A model generated the notes under the pieces. That model made no database searches. It was not told the DNA's origin and worked only from the letters and a program-made list of their open reading frames with translations. 64,000 nucleotides of DNA. It comes from Hymenobacter lucidus (GTDB taxonomy: Bacteria; Bacteroidota; Bacteroidia; Cytophagales; Hymenobacteraceae). Below, in pieces: positions 34,690 through 44,289 of this stretch. The translations under genes were made by a program, and so were the position numbers. The DNA lies in the NCBI RefSeq assembly GCF_020447265.1, contig NZ_JAJADR010000002.1:1-64000 (forward strand), given 5' to 3'. Within the stretch, counting starts at the first letter, position 1. The number at the start of each line of letters is the position of its first letter.

Positions 34690-37600
34690 TCACAGCAGGG
34701 TAATGCGTTTTACCACCCTGCCGGCAGGTGTATCGATAACTGCTACGTAAACGCCGGCCCGGCAGTGCGTTAATGGTATGGTTAGCTCGTCTGAGGTTGC
34801 CGAGGATACCACTTCCGTGGCCACCAGACCACCGATGGTGTTGTAAATGCGCACCTGCTGAACGACAAAGTCGGCCTGCCGCCAGCTGATGGTCACTTTG
34901 TCGTGCGTGGGGTTTGGATACACCGCAACCGCCTCGTTTAGCGGCAGGGCACTTACGCTGAACACTTCTCCCGACTGCCCTCGGCCGCCGGCACCCGCCG
35001 CCGTCAGGGTGCCCGTGCTGGCCCCCCGGGGCACGACTACTTCCGCGCTGGTAGCAGTAGCTCGTACAACGCGGGCAGTAAGCCCTCCAAACAGAATGGT
35101 GTCATTCAGGCCTTCTTCCCGGAAGTTGCGCCCAATGATGGTAACGGCTGTACCAACGGGGCCGTGCGCCGGGCTAAAGCTGGTAATAACCGGCGCCGGA
35201 ATAACTACCAGGCTCGTCGCCGTAGTGGTCTGGCCGCCGGGCGTTTGCACCTGAACGGGCCCGGTTTGCGCGGCCGTGGGCACCTTCACCACCAGGCGGG
35301 TGGCCGACGCCTGAAGCACTTGCCCAACTTGCCCGCCCCCAAACGTAACTACATTCCGCGCAAGTGCGTCGGCAAAGTGCGTCCCGGTCAAGGCTACGGT
35401 AGCGCCGGTATGGGCCCGCCCCGGCAGGGTGCTGCTGATGGTAGGCGGATACCAGACCATAAAGGACTGCGCGCTTTCCACCTGTCCGCCCAAGGTTCGT
35501 ATTCTGATTTTGCCGAGAGTGGCGCCCGTAGGCACTTCTACCTGCAGGCCGCTGGTGGTAGCCTGAAGTACCCGGGCCGGAATTCCGTTGAAGGTGACGG
35601 TGTCCTGCGCCGTTAAAGCTGAGAAGTGGGTACCGGTCAAGGTCACGGCGGCACCCGGCTGCCCCTCTCCCGGCGTCACGCTGGTGAGCGTAGGCGGTTG
35701 AAACACGGTGAAGCTACTGCTGCGCGTCCCGCCGTCGGTTGTCGTCAGCGTAAGCGTGCCGGTGGTGGCGCCGGCCGGTACCCGCACCGTGAGGGTGGTA
35801 GCGGTAGCACTTTGCACGGACGCCGCTACGCCGTTGAACATGACACGGTTGCTCGTGGGAGTTGGGGAAAATTTGCTGCCCGTGAGCGTAACCAGAGTTC
35901 CGAAACGGCCTTGAGCTGGTGCGAGGGCAGTAATGGTGGGCGAGGCCAACACCTCCGGGTAACTGAGGGCTACGGCCGGCACCACGTTCAGCGGCATGTC
36001 ATAGATGCGGTTGGTGGTAGTGTCGGTCCGGACGGGCTCGTTGTAATCAAAGTAAATGTCGGCGAAGTTGTCGATGCGGGTACGGGCGGGCAAGGCCGCT
36101 TTGGGCTTGATGCTAAACTGCACAAAGCCATTGCTGCCCGCCGGGTTGCTGGCACTGTCGGGCAGCATGATGTTGGGGAACGTGAAGGTGACAATCGGGC
36201 GCTGCCGACCGGAAATGGTCATCCGATAGGGATGCGACACCGCGCCAACCTGCAGCGTACGGAGGTCGAGGTCGGCAGAAAGCGTATCGACCACAGCCAC
36301 CTGGTAGGCCACGTCGTTGCCCGTATTCTGGAAGCGAATCTGATACCGCAGCGCCTCTGTGGTGGGCGTATAGTGCTGGGCAGTGCGCCCCTGCGGCACC
36401 ACCCGCTTGTCGTTGGGGTCGTACGAGTCGAGAATTGGCTGGCAGTCTTCCGCTACCTCTGGTTCCGGGTCGCCGGGCGACATGGATTCCATAGCCGTGC
36501 TGGGCAGGCTGTTGGTACGCAAGGCGGCCAGTTCTACGGTAGCACTCGCCATCGGACCGTACGGATGATTGGCCGGCTGGTCGGCTTCTACCCGCACTAC
36601 CGGCCCGGCAGCAGTCCAGCGCAACACTACACTGTCGCCCGCGGCCAGGGAAATATTGCGCATCATCGCCAATTCGGCATCCTGAAAAATACGCAGCCCC
36701 AGGCTATCCGTAGTGGCCCCGCTACCCTGGTTGCGTACCACGAAGCGCACCTGGCTGCTGCCCGTTACCTGTCCCCTAACGGCCATAGATGCCCGGTTCC
36801 AGCCCGAAGGTACTGGGTAGGTATTCACGGGCCGGATCCAGGCGCGGGTGCATACGGTCAGGCCACGCAGAGCCGGATTGCCGCACACCACCGAGTCTTG
36901 GATGGTGATAGTGCCGCGCTGGTTGGGCTGCAGTGCCCCCACCCGAAATACGTAATTGCCCGCCGCATCCAGGGTGTGCGGCATATCGGCCCGCACGAAG
37001 ATGACTTCCGGGGGCAGGGCTACCGTCACAGTAGCATTTGGCACGGCGGCAAAGCCGGTGTTGGCGTAGCTGACGGCCGTAGTATTCTGGAAGCAGCGCC
37101 GCCGCCGGTTCGAAGCCACGCTTACCGTCAGATGCGGCGCGGTGCTGACCTGATTCCCAAAATCGGGGCCACTTGCCGCGTTGCCGTACGAGTGGAAAGA
37201 AACCGCGGCCGGGCCGGCGCACAACTCCTCTATTACCCGGCCGGTCTGGGGCGGGGGCAGCAGTTGCTGCACGGTATAGGCCCCGGTATCCAGAGCTAAC
37301 GAGTAGTTGCCGTTGTCGTCGGTAAGAGCGTAAGCGCTACCCGGCTCGGCCACTACCACCATGTTCGGCATGGCTGGCTCGTTGGATTGCTGCACGCAGT
37401 CGTTGTTCAGATCATTGAATACTTTGCCAGTAAGCAGGTTTTCGGGGGGGCGGTTGGTAGGGCTGTAAAACCGCAGCACATCATGGGCCCACCGGGCAGT
37501 CGTCAGCCGGGTGCCGCTTTGATTGACGGTAATGACCGAAGGGCTAGCCCCCACTACCAGTTTCACCTGCCGGGTACTATTGCCCTCAAACATGGTGACG

Positions 37601-39180
37601 TAATTGTCCTTACCAACGCTGGCGTACACGTTGCCGGCTCCATCTACGGCCAGGCCCGCATCCCCGGGCGACAACGAAGGGGAACCCTGAAACGAAGGAG
37701 GAAACATCGAGAGAAACTCGCGGACAACCTGCCCGGCAGGGTTGAACTTTTGCACGCGGCTACCCGCGCCGTCCGATACATAGATGTTGCCGCGGTAATC
37801 CAGCACCACCCCGCGCGGCGCGTAGAACTGGCCGGGACCGGGCCCACTGCCACTTCCCCCCGCCCCAATCATCTGCACCATCTGCCCTTGCGCATTGTAT
37901 TTGCGGACTGCGCTGTAATAATCGAGCACGTACACGTTACCGCCGGCATCCACGGCCAGGTCGGTGGGCCAGTAGCCGTTGGAGTTGGTCTGGGGGTTGG
38001 GCAGCGCAATTTTACTGATAAAGCGGCCCTGCGGGTCAAACTTCTGCACGCGGGGTGGGTAGCCCTGGCCTTCTAGCCCATACACGTTGCCGTACAAGTC
38101 GACGGCAAAGCTGGTGAGCATCCCGAATTGCCCATCACCCTGCCCAGCGGTACCAAAGGTGGCTACTTGCTGGCCGGCGGGGTTAATCTTGACAATGCGG
38201 GGCTGTTTCTGGTCGAGATAATAGATGTTACCGGCCTCGTCCTGCCGCATTCGGCCGCCGAATACACTTTCGTTGCCCCATTTTCCCAGCTGAGCGCCAG
38301 TAGAACTCAGCTTGCGAATGGTACTGATGCTTTGCTCCCGGTCGGAGGCATCCAGGGCGTACACGTAGCCGGTGCCATCGAGGGCCAGAGCCGCGTGCGT
38401 GCCGTTGAATGAGCCGCTACCACTGCCAAAAGCCCCTAAATGCACCCCTTGGGCATCGTAGCGCTGCACGGCAGTCAGCCGCGAGCTGACGACGTAGAGG
38501 TTACCCGCCGCGTCGATTTCAAGCCCTATCGTCTGGTCATTTACCGACCCCGTGAAGCGCAATGATACGGTACTGAGCAGTTGCCCGGCCGCGTTCAGCT
38601 TGACGGCAGTATAGTTCTTGTTTAACACGTACACGCTGCCATCGGGAGCGACTTTTACATCCGACGGCTGCACCAGGGCCTGAGTTCCGCCGGGGGCATA
38701 CACCCACTGCACCTGCCCGCTGGCATTCAGCTTTTGCAGGCGGTTGTTGCCGGTATCGGCCACGTAAATGTTACCGGCCGCGTCTACAGTTATTCCCTCG
38801 GGCTGCTGAAACTGCCCCACCGCCGTGCCGGCCTGGCCGATTTGCGTGAGCGAATCACCGGCGGGGCTGTACTTGCGCACAAACGACTGCGCCCGGTTTA
38901 CGACAAAGACGTTGCTCTGCCCATCCAGGGCCAGGGCACGGTAGTCGGGGGTGCGCGTAGCCGAACGGAGCGGAATGGTTTGCTGGTAGCGCCCCGTGGC
39001 ATCGAGCTTCACCAACCCCACCCGGTCCAGCACGTGTACAACGCCGGCTGAGCTCACCTGAATGTCCTGCGGGAAGTCTACCGGCGTGCCAAGCATACGC
39101 TCGAGGCGGAAGTTGCGGAGCTGGGCACTAGCCGTAGTAAACGTCGCCAGCACACAGGATAGAAGTAAAAGTTTTCTCAT
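34690..39180 (-). CDS. Large secreted NHL-repeat / TIG-repeat protein with T9SS sorting domain
   Basis: 1496 residues. The signal peptide is MRKLLLLSCVLATFTTASAQ. Many NHL-type repeats (about 25-590; e.g. PEGITVDAAGNIYVADTGNN) predict a beta-propeller or two. An SdrD/Cna-B-like segment follows (VFNDLNNDCVQQSNEPAM, about 583-660), then a DUF11-like region containing YDPNDKRV (about 920). Four IPT/TIG beta-sandwich repeats span about 1077-1400. The end (VAVYPNPTHDKVTISW... to RVVKRITLL) is a type A T9SS sorting domain. It should be secreted across the outer membrane and either released or anchored to the surface. The role is unknown; adhesion or carbohydrate binding are possibilities from domain type only. 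Confidence 0.93.
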   Translation of the reverse strand: MRKLLLLSCVLATFTTASAQLRNFRLERMLGTPVDFPQDIQVSSAGVVHVLDRVGLVKLDATGRYQQTIPLRSATRTPDYRALALDGQSNVFVVNRAQSFVRKYSPAGDSLTQIGQAGTAVGQFQQPEGITVDAAGNIYVADTGNNRLQKLNASGQVQWVYAPGGTQALVQPSDVKVAPDGSVYVLNKNYTAVKLNAAGQLLSTVSLRFTGSVNDQTIGLEIDAAGNLYVVSSRLTAVQRYDAQGVHLGAFGSGSGSFNGTHAALALDGTGYVYALDASDREQSISTIRKLSSTGAQLGKWGNESVFGGRMRQDEAGNIYYLDQKQPRIVKINPAGQQVATFGTAGQGDGQFGMLTSFAVDLYGNVYGLEGQGYPPRVQKFDPQGRFISKIALPNPQTNSNGYWPTDLAVDAGGNVYVLDYYSAVRKYNAQGQMVQMIGAGGSGSGPGPGQFYAPRGVVLDYRGNIYVSDGAGSRVQKFNPAGQVVREFLSMFPPSFQGSPSLSPGDAGLAVDGAGNVYASVGKDNYVTMFEGNSTRQVKLVVGASPSVITVNQSGTRLTTARWAHDVLRFYSPTNRPPENLLTGKVFNDLNNDCVQQSNEPAMPNMVVVAEPGSAYALTDDNGNYSLALDTGAYTVQQLLPPPQTGRVIEELCAGPAAVSFHSYGNAASGPDFGNQVSTAPHLTVSVASNRRRRCFQNTTAVSYANTGFAAVPNATVTVALPPEVIFVRADMPHTLDAAGNYVFRVGALQPNQRGTITIQDSVVCGNPALRGLTVCTRAWIRPVNTYPVPSGWNRASMAVRGQVTGSSQVRFVVRNQGSGATTDSLGLRIFQDAELAMMRNISLAAGDSVVLRWTAAGPVVRVEADQPANHPYGPMASATVELAALRTNSLPSTAMESMSPGDPEPEVAEDCQPILDSYDPNDKRVVPQGRTAQHYTPTTEALRYQIRFQNTGNDVAYQVAVVDTLSADLDLRTLQVGAVSHPYRMTISGRQRPIVTFTFPNIMLPDSASNPAGSNGFVQFSIKPKAALPARTRIDNFADIYFDYNEPVRTDTTTNRIYDMPLNVVPAVALSYPEVLASPTITALAPAQGRFGTLVTLTGSKFSPTPTSNRVMFNGVAASVQSATATTLTVRVPAGATTGTLTLTTTDGGTRSSSFTVFQPPTLTSVTPGEGQPGAAVTLTGTHFSALTAQDTVTFNGIPARVLQATTSGLQVEVPTGATLGKIRIRTLGGQVESAQSFMVWYPPTISSTLPGRAHTGATVALTGTHFADALARNVVTFGGGQVGQVLQASATRLVVKVPTAAQTGPVQVQTPGGQTTTATSLVVIPAPVITSFSPAHGPVGTAVTIIGRNFREEGLNDTILFGGLTARVVRATATSAEVVVPRGASTGTLTAAGAGGRGQSGEVFSVSALPLNEAVAVYPNPTHDKVTISWRQADFVVQQVRIYNTIGGLVATEVVSSATSDELTIPLTHCRAGVYVAVIDTPAGRVVKRITLL

Positions 39181-39262
39181 AGAAGGCTTTCAATAGCGTA
39201 TAAGGGCACACGTTGCACCGGGTAGCAGCCGGCTCTGACGGCCCCGTTGTTGACCCCGCTGG

Positions 39263-39270
39263 CAAATTTA
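39263..39270 (-). promoter_or_regulatory. Candidate -7 box (TAAATTTG) for the NHL/TIG gene
   Basis: The minus strand reads TAAATTTG, an exact TAnnTTTG match about 85 nt before the start codon. No good -33 TTG is seen. Confidence 0.3.
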
Positions 39271-39281
39271 GGTGAATAGCG

Positions 39282-39667
39282 TTACCAGACGCTACGCCAG
39301 GCCCGACGAACTTCTACTTCACAGCGGGTTACACCCGGCTGCACATTTAGTGTCAACTCAAAGGCCGGGATGGGAAAATGCGGGCCTTCGGACTTCTGTG
39401 CCCGTGAAAGGTGCTGCCCAAGGAAAGTAACTGGAGCTTCTCCTCGACCCGATGCCCAGAATCGAGGCGAACGTGCAGCCGGTAGCGCTGATTTAAGCGC
39501 AAGTGCCCGCCGGGGCCAGCCGCAAATTTGAGACGTACCGGAAACAGTAGCGCCAGCAAACAACCTACTCTGTCCCTGTCCCGAAGCATTCGTACATCTT
39601 GGTACGTCTTTACTTTCCTGCCATTGACAAGGCCTGATAATAGCAAACAGCACACCCTTGTAAACAA
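39282..39667 (-). pseudogene. Possible degenerate coding remnant
   Basis: Two overlapping minus-strand frames each carry protein-like stretches: one has LNQRYRLHVRLDSGHRVEEK, and the other ends FELTLNVQPGVTRCEVEVRR. Neither alone looks like an intact protein, which would fit a short frameshifted remnant. I do not recognise a family, and chance coding in GC-rich DNA is a real alternative. Confidence 0.2.
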
Positions 39668-39705
39668 GGTGCTTTTCAGTTAAAAATCACTAAATATTGC
39701 AGACA

Positions 39706-39713
39706 TACCTTTG
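39706..39713 (+). promoter_or_regulatory. Candidate -7 box (TACCTTTG) for the nitrate assimilation operon
   Basis: An exact TAnnTTTG match in AT-rich DNA, giving a leader of about 170 nt before nirB. The -33 region has only a weak TTA, so an activator may be needed. Confidence 0.35.
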
Positions 39714-39888
39714 AACTCAGGGTGTTTATGACTACAATTGCAATAACACAGGCAATTACCCCCTTTAACAAAAGGCGTATTGTCAGAATAGCATCATTTT
39801 TAATTTAGTTTATCTGATGCTTCCCGCTCTTTCTGCCCCACCCACTTTTTAGCCTGTCTGATGATGTCCTCCTAACCCCGTTGGTCGT

Positions 39889-42393
39889 ATGGTACCGCAG
39901 CCCGTTCCTACCGTCGTTGTCATTGGCAATGGCATGGTTGGCTATAAGTTTTGCGAGAAGCTCCTCGCCAAAACCCCGGCCTTCAATCTGGTTGTTTTCG
40001 GCGAAGAGCCCCGCGTGGCCTACGACCGGGTCCATCTGAGCGAATACTTCGCGGGCAAGACGGCCGACGACCTGCTGATGGCTCCCCTGCAGTGGTACCA
40101 CGACCAGCACATCACCCTGCATCTGGGCGACGCGGTACAAGAAATTGACCGGGTCAGCCAAACGGTACACGCCCGCAGCGGCTTAGTGCAGCCCTACGAT
40201 TATCTGGTGCTGGCCACCGGCTCCTCGGCCTTCGTACCCGACATTCCCGGCGTGGAAAAAGCTGGCGTCATGGTGTACCGCACCATCGAGGACCTGGAGG
40301 AAATCAAGGCTTACGCGGCTACCGCCAAGCGGGGCGCCGTGCTCGGGGGCGGCTTGTTGGGACTGGAGGCGGCCAAAGCCCTGCTTGATCTGGGCGTGCC
40401 CGAAACCCACGTTATTGAGTTTGCCCCCCGCCTGATGCCCCGGCAGATTGACGCGGCCGGCAGCCAGATGCTGCAAACCAAGCTCGAAGCCCTCGGTCTG
40501 ACTATTCACCTGAGTAAGGCCACCGCCAGCATCGGCGGCGAGGATAAAATAAACGCGCTGCACTTCGGCGACGGCTCCGTGCTGGAGGTCGACATGCTGG
40601 TAATATCAGCCGGCATCCGGCCCCGCGACGAGTTGGCCAAACTGGCCGGCCTGGAAGTAGGTCTGCGCGGCGGCATCGTGGTCAATGATGAAATGCAAAC
40701 CAGCGACCCGCGCATTTTTGCCATCGGGGAGTGCGCCCTGCACGGGGGCATGATCTACGGTCTGGTGGCTCCCGGCTACGATATGGCCGAGGTTGTTGCC
40801 AGCCAGCTGACCCAGGGGGCCCGCGCCTTTACGGGCTACGACATGAGCAGTAAGCTCAAGCTTATCGGCGTGGACGTGGCCAGCTTCGGCGACCCATTCA
40901 TTGCCGAGCCCCACAGTCGCTCTATCGTGTTTGAGGATGCCCATAGCGGTGTGTATAAGCGCATCAACATCAGCCCCGACGGCAAATACCTGTTGGGCGG
41001 CGTGCTCATCGGCGACGCGGAGGCTTATAACCTGCTGCTGCAGACCGTCAACAACAAAATCGTGCTGCCGCCCCACCCCGAAGACCTGATTTTGGGAGCC
41101 CGCGGGGGCGAAGCCAATGAAGGTGCGGGCGTGCTGAGCTTACCCGATGAGGCCCTGGTTTGCTCCTGCGAGGCCGTTACCAAAGGCGCTATCTGCGGGG
41201 CCGTCACCGAGCTGGGCGTCACGACGGTGGAGGGCATGAAGAAGTGCAACAAAGCCGGCACCGGTTGCGGGGGCTGCGTACCCATAGTCAAGGACTTGAT
41301 TCAGGGTACGCTCAAGGCCCAGGGCGCTTACATCAAGAACGTACTGTGCGAGCATTTCGACTACTCCCGCCAGGAGCTGTTCGACCTGCTCAAAATCAAC
41401 GACATCCGCACCTACGACGCGGCGCTGGACCACTTCGGCAAGGGCGACGGGTGCGAAACCTGCAAGCCCGCCATCGGCAGTATCCTGTCGGGCCTATGGA
41501 ATGATCTGATTATCAAGCAAAACACCATTCAGGATACCAACGACCGGTATTTGGCCAACATCCAGAAGGGCGGCTCTTACTCAGTGGTACCGCGCATTGC
41601 GGCCGGCGAAGTAACGCCCGAGCAGCTCATGGTCATCGGGCACGTGGCCCAGAAGTACGGGCTCTACACCAAGATTACCGGCGGGCAGCGCATCGACATG
41701 TTCGGGGCCCACGTGAGCGACTTGCCCGATATCTGGGAGGAGCTCATCAACGCCGGCTTCGAGAGCGGACACGCCTACGGCAAGTCGTTGCGGACGGTGA
41801 AGAGCTGCGTGGGCAGCACCTGGTGCCGGTTTGGGCTGCACGACAGCGTGTCGTTGGCCATCGAAATCGAGAACCGCTACAAGGGCATCCGCTCCCCCCA
41901 CAAGCTCAAAAGCGGGGTGAGCGGCTGCGTGCGGGAGTGCGCCGAGGCCCAGGCCAAGGACTTCGGCATCATTGCCACCGAGAAAGGCTGGAACCTGTAC
42001 GTGTGCGGCAACGGCGGCGCCAAGCCCCAGCACGCCCAGCTCTTGGCTACCGACGTGGACAAGGAAACCCTGGTGCGCTACCTCGACCGGTTCCTGATGT
42101 TCTACATCAAAACCGCCGACCCACTGATGCGCACCGCTACCTGGCTCAACAAGCTGGAGGGCGGCCTGGCCTACCTCAAAAACGTGGTCATCAACGACAG
42201 TCTGGGCATCTGCGCCGAGCTGGAAGCGGAAATGGCCCTGCTCATTCAGAACTACCACTGCGAGTGGCGCGAGGTGGTCGAAAACCCCGAGCTGCGCCGG
42301 CAGTTCACCCACTTCGTGAATGCGCCCACGCTTAAAGACCCCTCGATTGAGTTTGAGCCAGTGCGGGGCCAGAAGATTGTGAAAGCATGGTAA
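39889..42393 (+). CDS. nirB: Assimilatory nitrite reductase, large subunit
   Basis: 834 residues. The N-terminal part is an FAD/NAD(P)H oxidoreductase (VVVIGNGMVGYKF; second nucleotide fold GAVLGGGLLGLEAA). A BFD-type [2Fe-2S] domain has CSCEAVTKG and GTGCGGC (about 424-465). The C-terminal part is the sulfite/nitrite reductase fold with siroheme and [4Fe-4S] cysteines in SCVGSTWC (near 640) and SGCVRECAEA (near 680). It reduces nitrite to ammonium with NAD(P)H in the cytoplasm, together with NirD. Length matches the family. It is the first gene of the plus-strand nitrate locus, and the downstream cobA-type and precorrin-2 dehydrogenase genes supply its siroheme. Confidence 0.97.
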   Translation: MVPQPVPTVVVIGNGMVGYKFCEKLLAKTPAFNLVVFGEEPRVAYDRVHLSEYFAGKTADDLLMAPLQWYHDQHITLHLGDAVQEIDRVSQTVHARSGLVQPYDYLVLATGSSAFVPDIPGVEKAGVMVYRTIEDLEEIKAYAATAKRGAVLGGGLLGLEAAKALLDLGVPETHVIEFAPRLMPRQIDAAGSQMLQTKLEALGLTIHLSKATASIGGEDKINALHFGDGSVLEVDMLVISAGIRPRDELAKLAGLEVGLRGGIVVNDEMQTSDPRIFAIGECALHGGMIYGLVAPGYDMAEVVASQLTQGARAFTGYDMSSKLKLIGVDVASFGDPFIAEPHSRSIVFEDAHSGVYKRINISPDGKYLLGGVLIGDAEAYNLLLQTVNNKIVLPPHPEDLILGARGGEANEGAGVLSLPDEALVCSCEAVTKGAICGAVTELGVTTVEGMKKCNKAGTGCGGCVPIVKDLIQGTLKAQGAYIKNVLCEHFDYSRQELFDLLKINDIRTYDAALDHFGKGDGCETCKPAIGSILSGLWNDLIIKQNTIQDTNDRYLANIQKGGSYSVVPRIAAGEVTPEQLMVIGHVAQKYGLYTKITGGQRIDMFGAHVSDLPDIWEELINAGFESGHAYGKSLRTVKSCVGSTWCRFGLHDSVSLAIEIENRYKGIRSPHKLKSGVSGCVRECAEAQAKDFGIIATEKGWNLYVCGNGGAKPQHAQLLATDVDKETLVRYLDRFLMFYIKTADPLMRTATWLNKLEGGLAYLKNVVINDSLGICAELEAEMALLIQNYHCEWREVVENPELRRQFTHFVNAPTLKDPSIEFEPVRGQKIVKAW

Positions 42394-42429
42394 AGCGTCC
42401 AAAAAGCATTTTCCAAGACCTGAGCCGTA

Positions 42430-42450
42430 GCTGCCCTAGCCTGGGGCAGC
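42430..42450 (+). other. Small hairpin between nirB and nirD
   Basis: GCTGCCC (42430-42436) and GGGCAGC (42444-42450) form a 7-bp stem with a 7-nt loop in the 148-nt spacer. No T-run follows; it could be an mRNA-processing or stability element. Confidence 0.35.
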
Positions 42451-42541
42451 ATGGAATACCAACGAGCAAAACGGGCGCGGTGGGTGGTGTTGCAGCACTG
42501 CTCATTCGCCGCCCAAATTCTTTTCAACAGACCCAGAAACG

Positions 42542-42898
42542 ATGGAAACTGTTATTGACGTAGCGTGGGTGGCCGTGTGCCAGGCCGCCGACATTCCGGT
42601 CGACGGCGGGGCCTGCGCCCTGGTGGAAGGCGAGCAGATTGCCATTTTCAACTTTGCCCGCCGCGGCGAGTGGTACGCCACCCAGAACCTGTGCCCGCAC
42701 AAGCAGCAGATGGCCCTGGCCCGGGGCATGATTGGCAGCACCGGCGAGGCCTGTGAGCCCAAAGTTGCCTGTCCGTTTCACAAGCGCACCTTTTCCCTGC
42801 TCACGGGTGAGTGCCTGAACGGCGACGAGTGCAGCATCCGGACCTACCCGATTAAGGTCGAAAATGGCCTGGTGTTCATTGGCCTGGAAGCTGGGTAA
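42542..42898 (+). CDS. nirD: Nitrite reductase, small (Rieske) subunit
   Basis: 118 residues of the NirD Rieske fold, with C51-x-H53 (NLCPHKQ) and C77-x2-H80 (ACPFHKR), so all [2Fe-2S] ligands are kept here, unlike in some NirD proteins that lack them. It partners NirB. It follows nirB by 148 nt and precedes the porin by 47 nt. Confidence 0.95.
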   Translation: METVIDVAWVAVCQAADIPVDGGACALVEGEQIAIFNFARRGEWYATQNLCPHKQQMALARGMIGSTGEACEPKVACPFHKRTFSLLTGECLNGDECSIRTYPIKVENGLVFIGLEAG

Positions 42899-42945
42899 GA
42901 CAACTGCTACTGAATTCATTGCCTACTCACCGCTAACCACTTAGT

Positions 42946-44235
42946 ATGCCCGAGAACTGTACTGCGAATAGACTTTCTTGGGTAGCGTTGGTGGTGGCGC
43001 TGCTGCCCGGCCCGGTGGCGGTGGGGCAAGTGGTGGTGTCGGCGGAAATCCGGCCGCGGACCGAGCTGCGCGACGGGTTCCGGACGGTGAACACGCCCCG
43101 CGAAAAGCCGGCTTTCTTCGTCGAGCAACGCTCCCGCCTCAACCTGGATTATGGCCGTGAGAAGGTAAGCGTGCGGCTGTCGGTGCAGGACGTGCGCATC
43201 TGGGGCAGCACCAGCCAGGTGTATAAATCAGACCCCAACCTGTTCAACGTGTTCGAAGCCTACGGGCAGTACCGGTTAAGCTCCCGGTTGGCCGTGCGGG
43301 TGGGGCGGCAGGTGCTCGACTACGACAACGCCCGGTTTCTGGGTGGGCTCGACTGGGCCCAGCAGGGTCGCAGCCACGACGCACTGAAGCTCCTGTATGC
43401 CGATAGCTCAGGCTTCGCCGTGCACGGCGGGGCGGGATTCAACCAGTCGTTTTCCCCGGAGCCCGCCAAGCTCTCCGACACCTACTACGGTGGCGTGGAC
43501 AACTACAAATCAATGGAGTACCTGTGGCTGCACAAAGACTGGACCCGCGGCAAGCTTTCGGCCCTGTTTTTCAACGACGGCCGGCAGCGTCCCGATTCGA
43601 CCACCTATTACCGGCAAACCTACGGCCTGAGTGGCGAGGCTACCGCCGGCCGGGCCACCCTGACGGCGGAAGCGTACTACCAAACCGGCTACGATGCCAC
43701 CGGCCGGGCCGTGCAGGCCTACCTGGCGGCAGGCAGCGTGACGCTGGCTACCAAGTTCACTCCGCTCACCCTGGGCCTGGATTATCTGTCGGGCTCTGAT
43801 GCTACCGACTCCCGCAACCAGGCTTTTGTGCCGCTCTACGGCACCAACCACGCCTTTTACGGCCACATGGACTACTTCTACGTGGGCAACAACCACGGGC
43901 AGAATGGCCGGACGGCCGGCTTGGTGGACTTCTACTTGAAAACCAATTTCAAGCTGGCGTCCAAAACCAGTCTGCTGGCACATCTGCACCACTTCGAGGC
44001 GGCCGCCGCGGTGTATGCGCCGGGTACGACGGAGCAGGCACTGAGCAGCCGGCTCGGCGAGGAGCTGGATGTGCAGCTCAGTACCAACGTGAGTCCGGAC
44101 TTTAACCTCAAGCTGGGCTATTCGCACTTGCTGGCCACGGCCTCGCTCGATGCGCTGAAAGGGCGCGCCGGGCAGCCGCACAACCAGTGGGCCTGGGCCA
44201 TGCTCACCTTCAAGCCCGTCCTGTTCAAAAACTAA
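42946..44235 (+). CDS. Alginate-export-family outer-membrane porin in the nitrate operon
   Basis: 429 residues. A hydrophobic N-terminus (LSWVALVVALLPGPVAVGQ) acts as signal peptide. The rest is amphipathic beta-strand pattern with aromatic girdles and motifs of the alginate_exp (AlgE-like) family, e.g. EIRPRTELRDGF, VRVGRQVLDYDNARFLGGLDW and DYFYVGNNHGQNG. The protein ends in a short strand (LFKN). Its place between nirD and the NarK-type transporter suggests it lets nitrate or nitrite through the outer membrane; alginate export is unlikely because no alginate genes are near. Confidence 0.85.
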   Translation: MPENCTANRLSWVALVVALLPGPVAVGQVVVSAEIRPRTELRDGFRTVNTPREKPAFFVEQRSRLNLDYGREKVSVRLSVQDVRIWGSTSQVYKSDPNLFNVFEAYGQYRLSSRLAVRVGRQVLDYDNARFLGGLDWAQQGRSHDALKLLYADSSGFAVHGGAGFNQSFSPEPAKLSDTYYGGVDNYKSMEYLWLHKDWTRGKLSALFFNDGRQRPDSTTYYRQTYGLSGEATAGRATLTAEAYYQTGYDATGRAVQAYLAAGSVTLATKFTPLTLGLDYLSGSDATDSRNQAFVPLYGTNHAFYGHMDYFYVGNNHGQNGRTAGLVDFYLKTNFKLASKTSLLAHLHHFEAAAAVYAPGTTEQALSSRLGEELDVQLSTNVSPDFNLKLGYSHLLATASLDALKGRAGQPHNQWAWAMLTFKPVLFKN

Positions 44236-44289
44236 GCGCGCCTCCCGCGCTACTACGCGCTGTCAACTTCACCTCCAAACCCCGTCGAC

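Larger units (their letters stand above)
39181..39888. other. Intergenic region between the NHL gene and nirB
   Basis: A 708-bp spacer between divergent genes. The left half is GC-rich and may hold a decayed coding remnant; the right half (from about 39,640) is AT-rich and holds the candidate nirB promoter. Confidence 0.5.

Noticed and set aside
41581..42402. Minus-strand 273-codon frame inside nirB
   Set aside because: It is antisense to the siroheme-binding part of nirB, whose catalytic cysteines are all in place.
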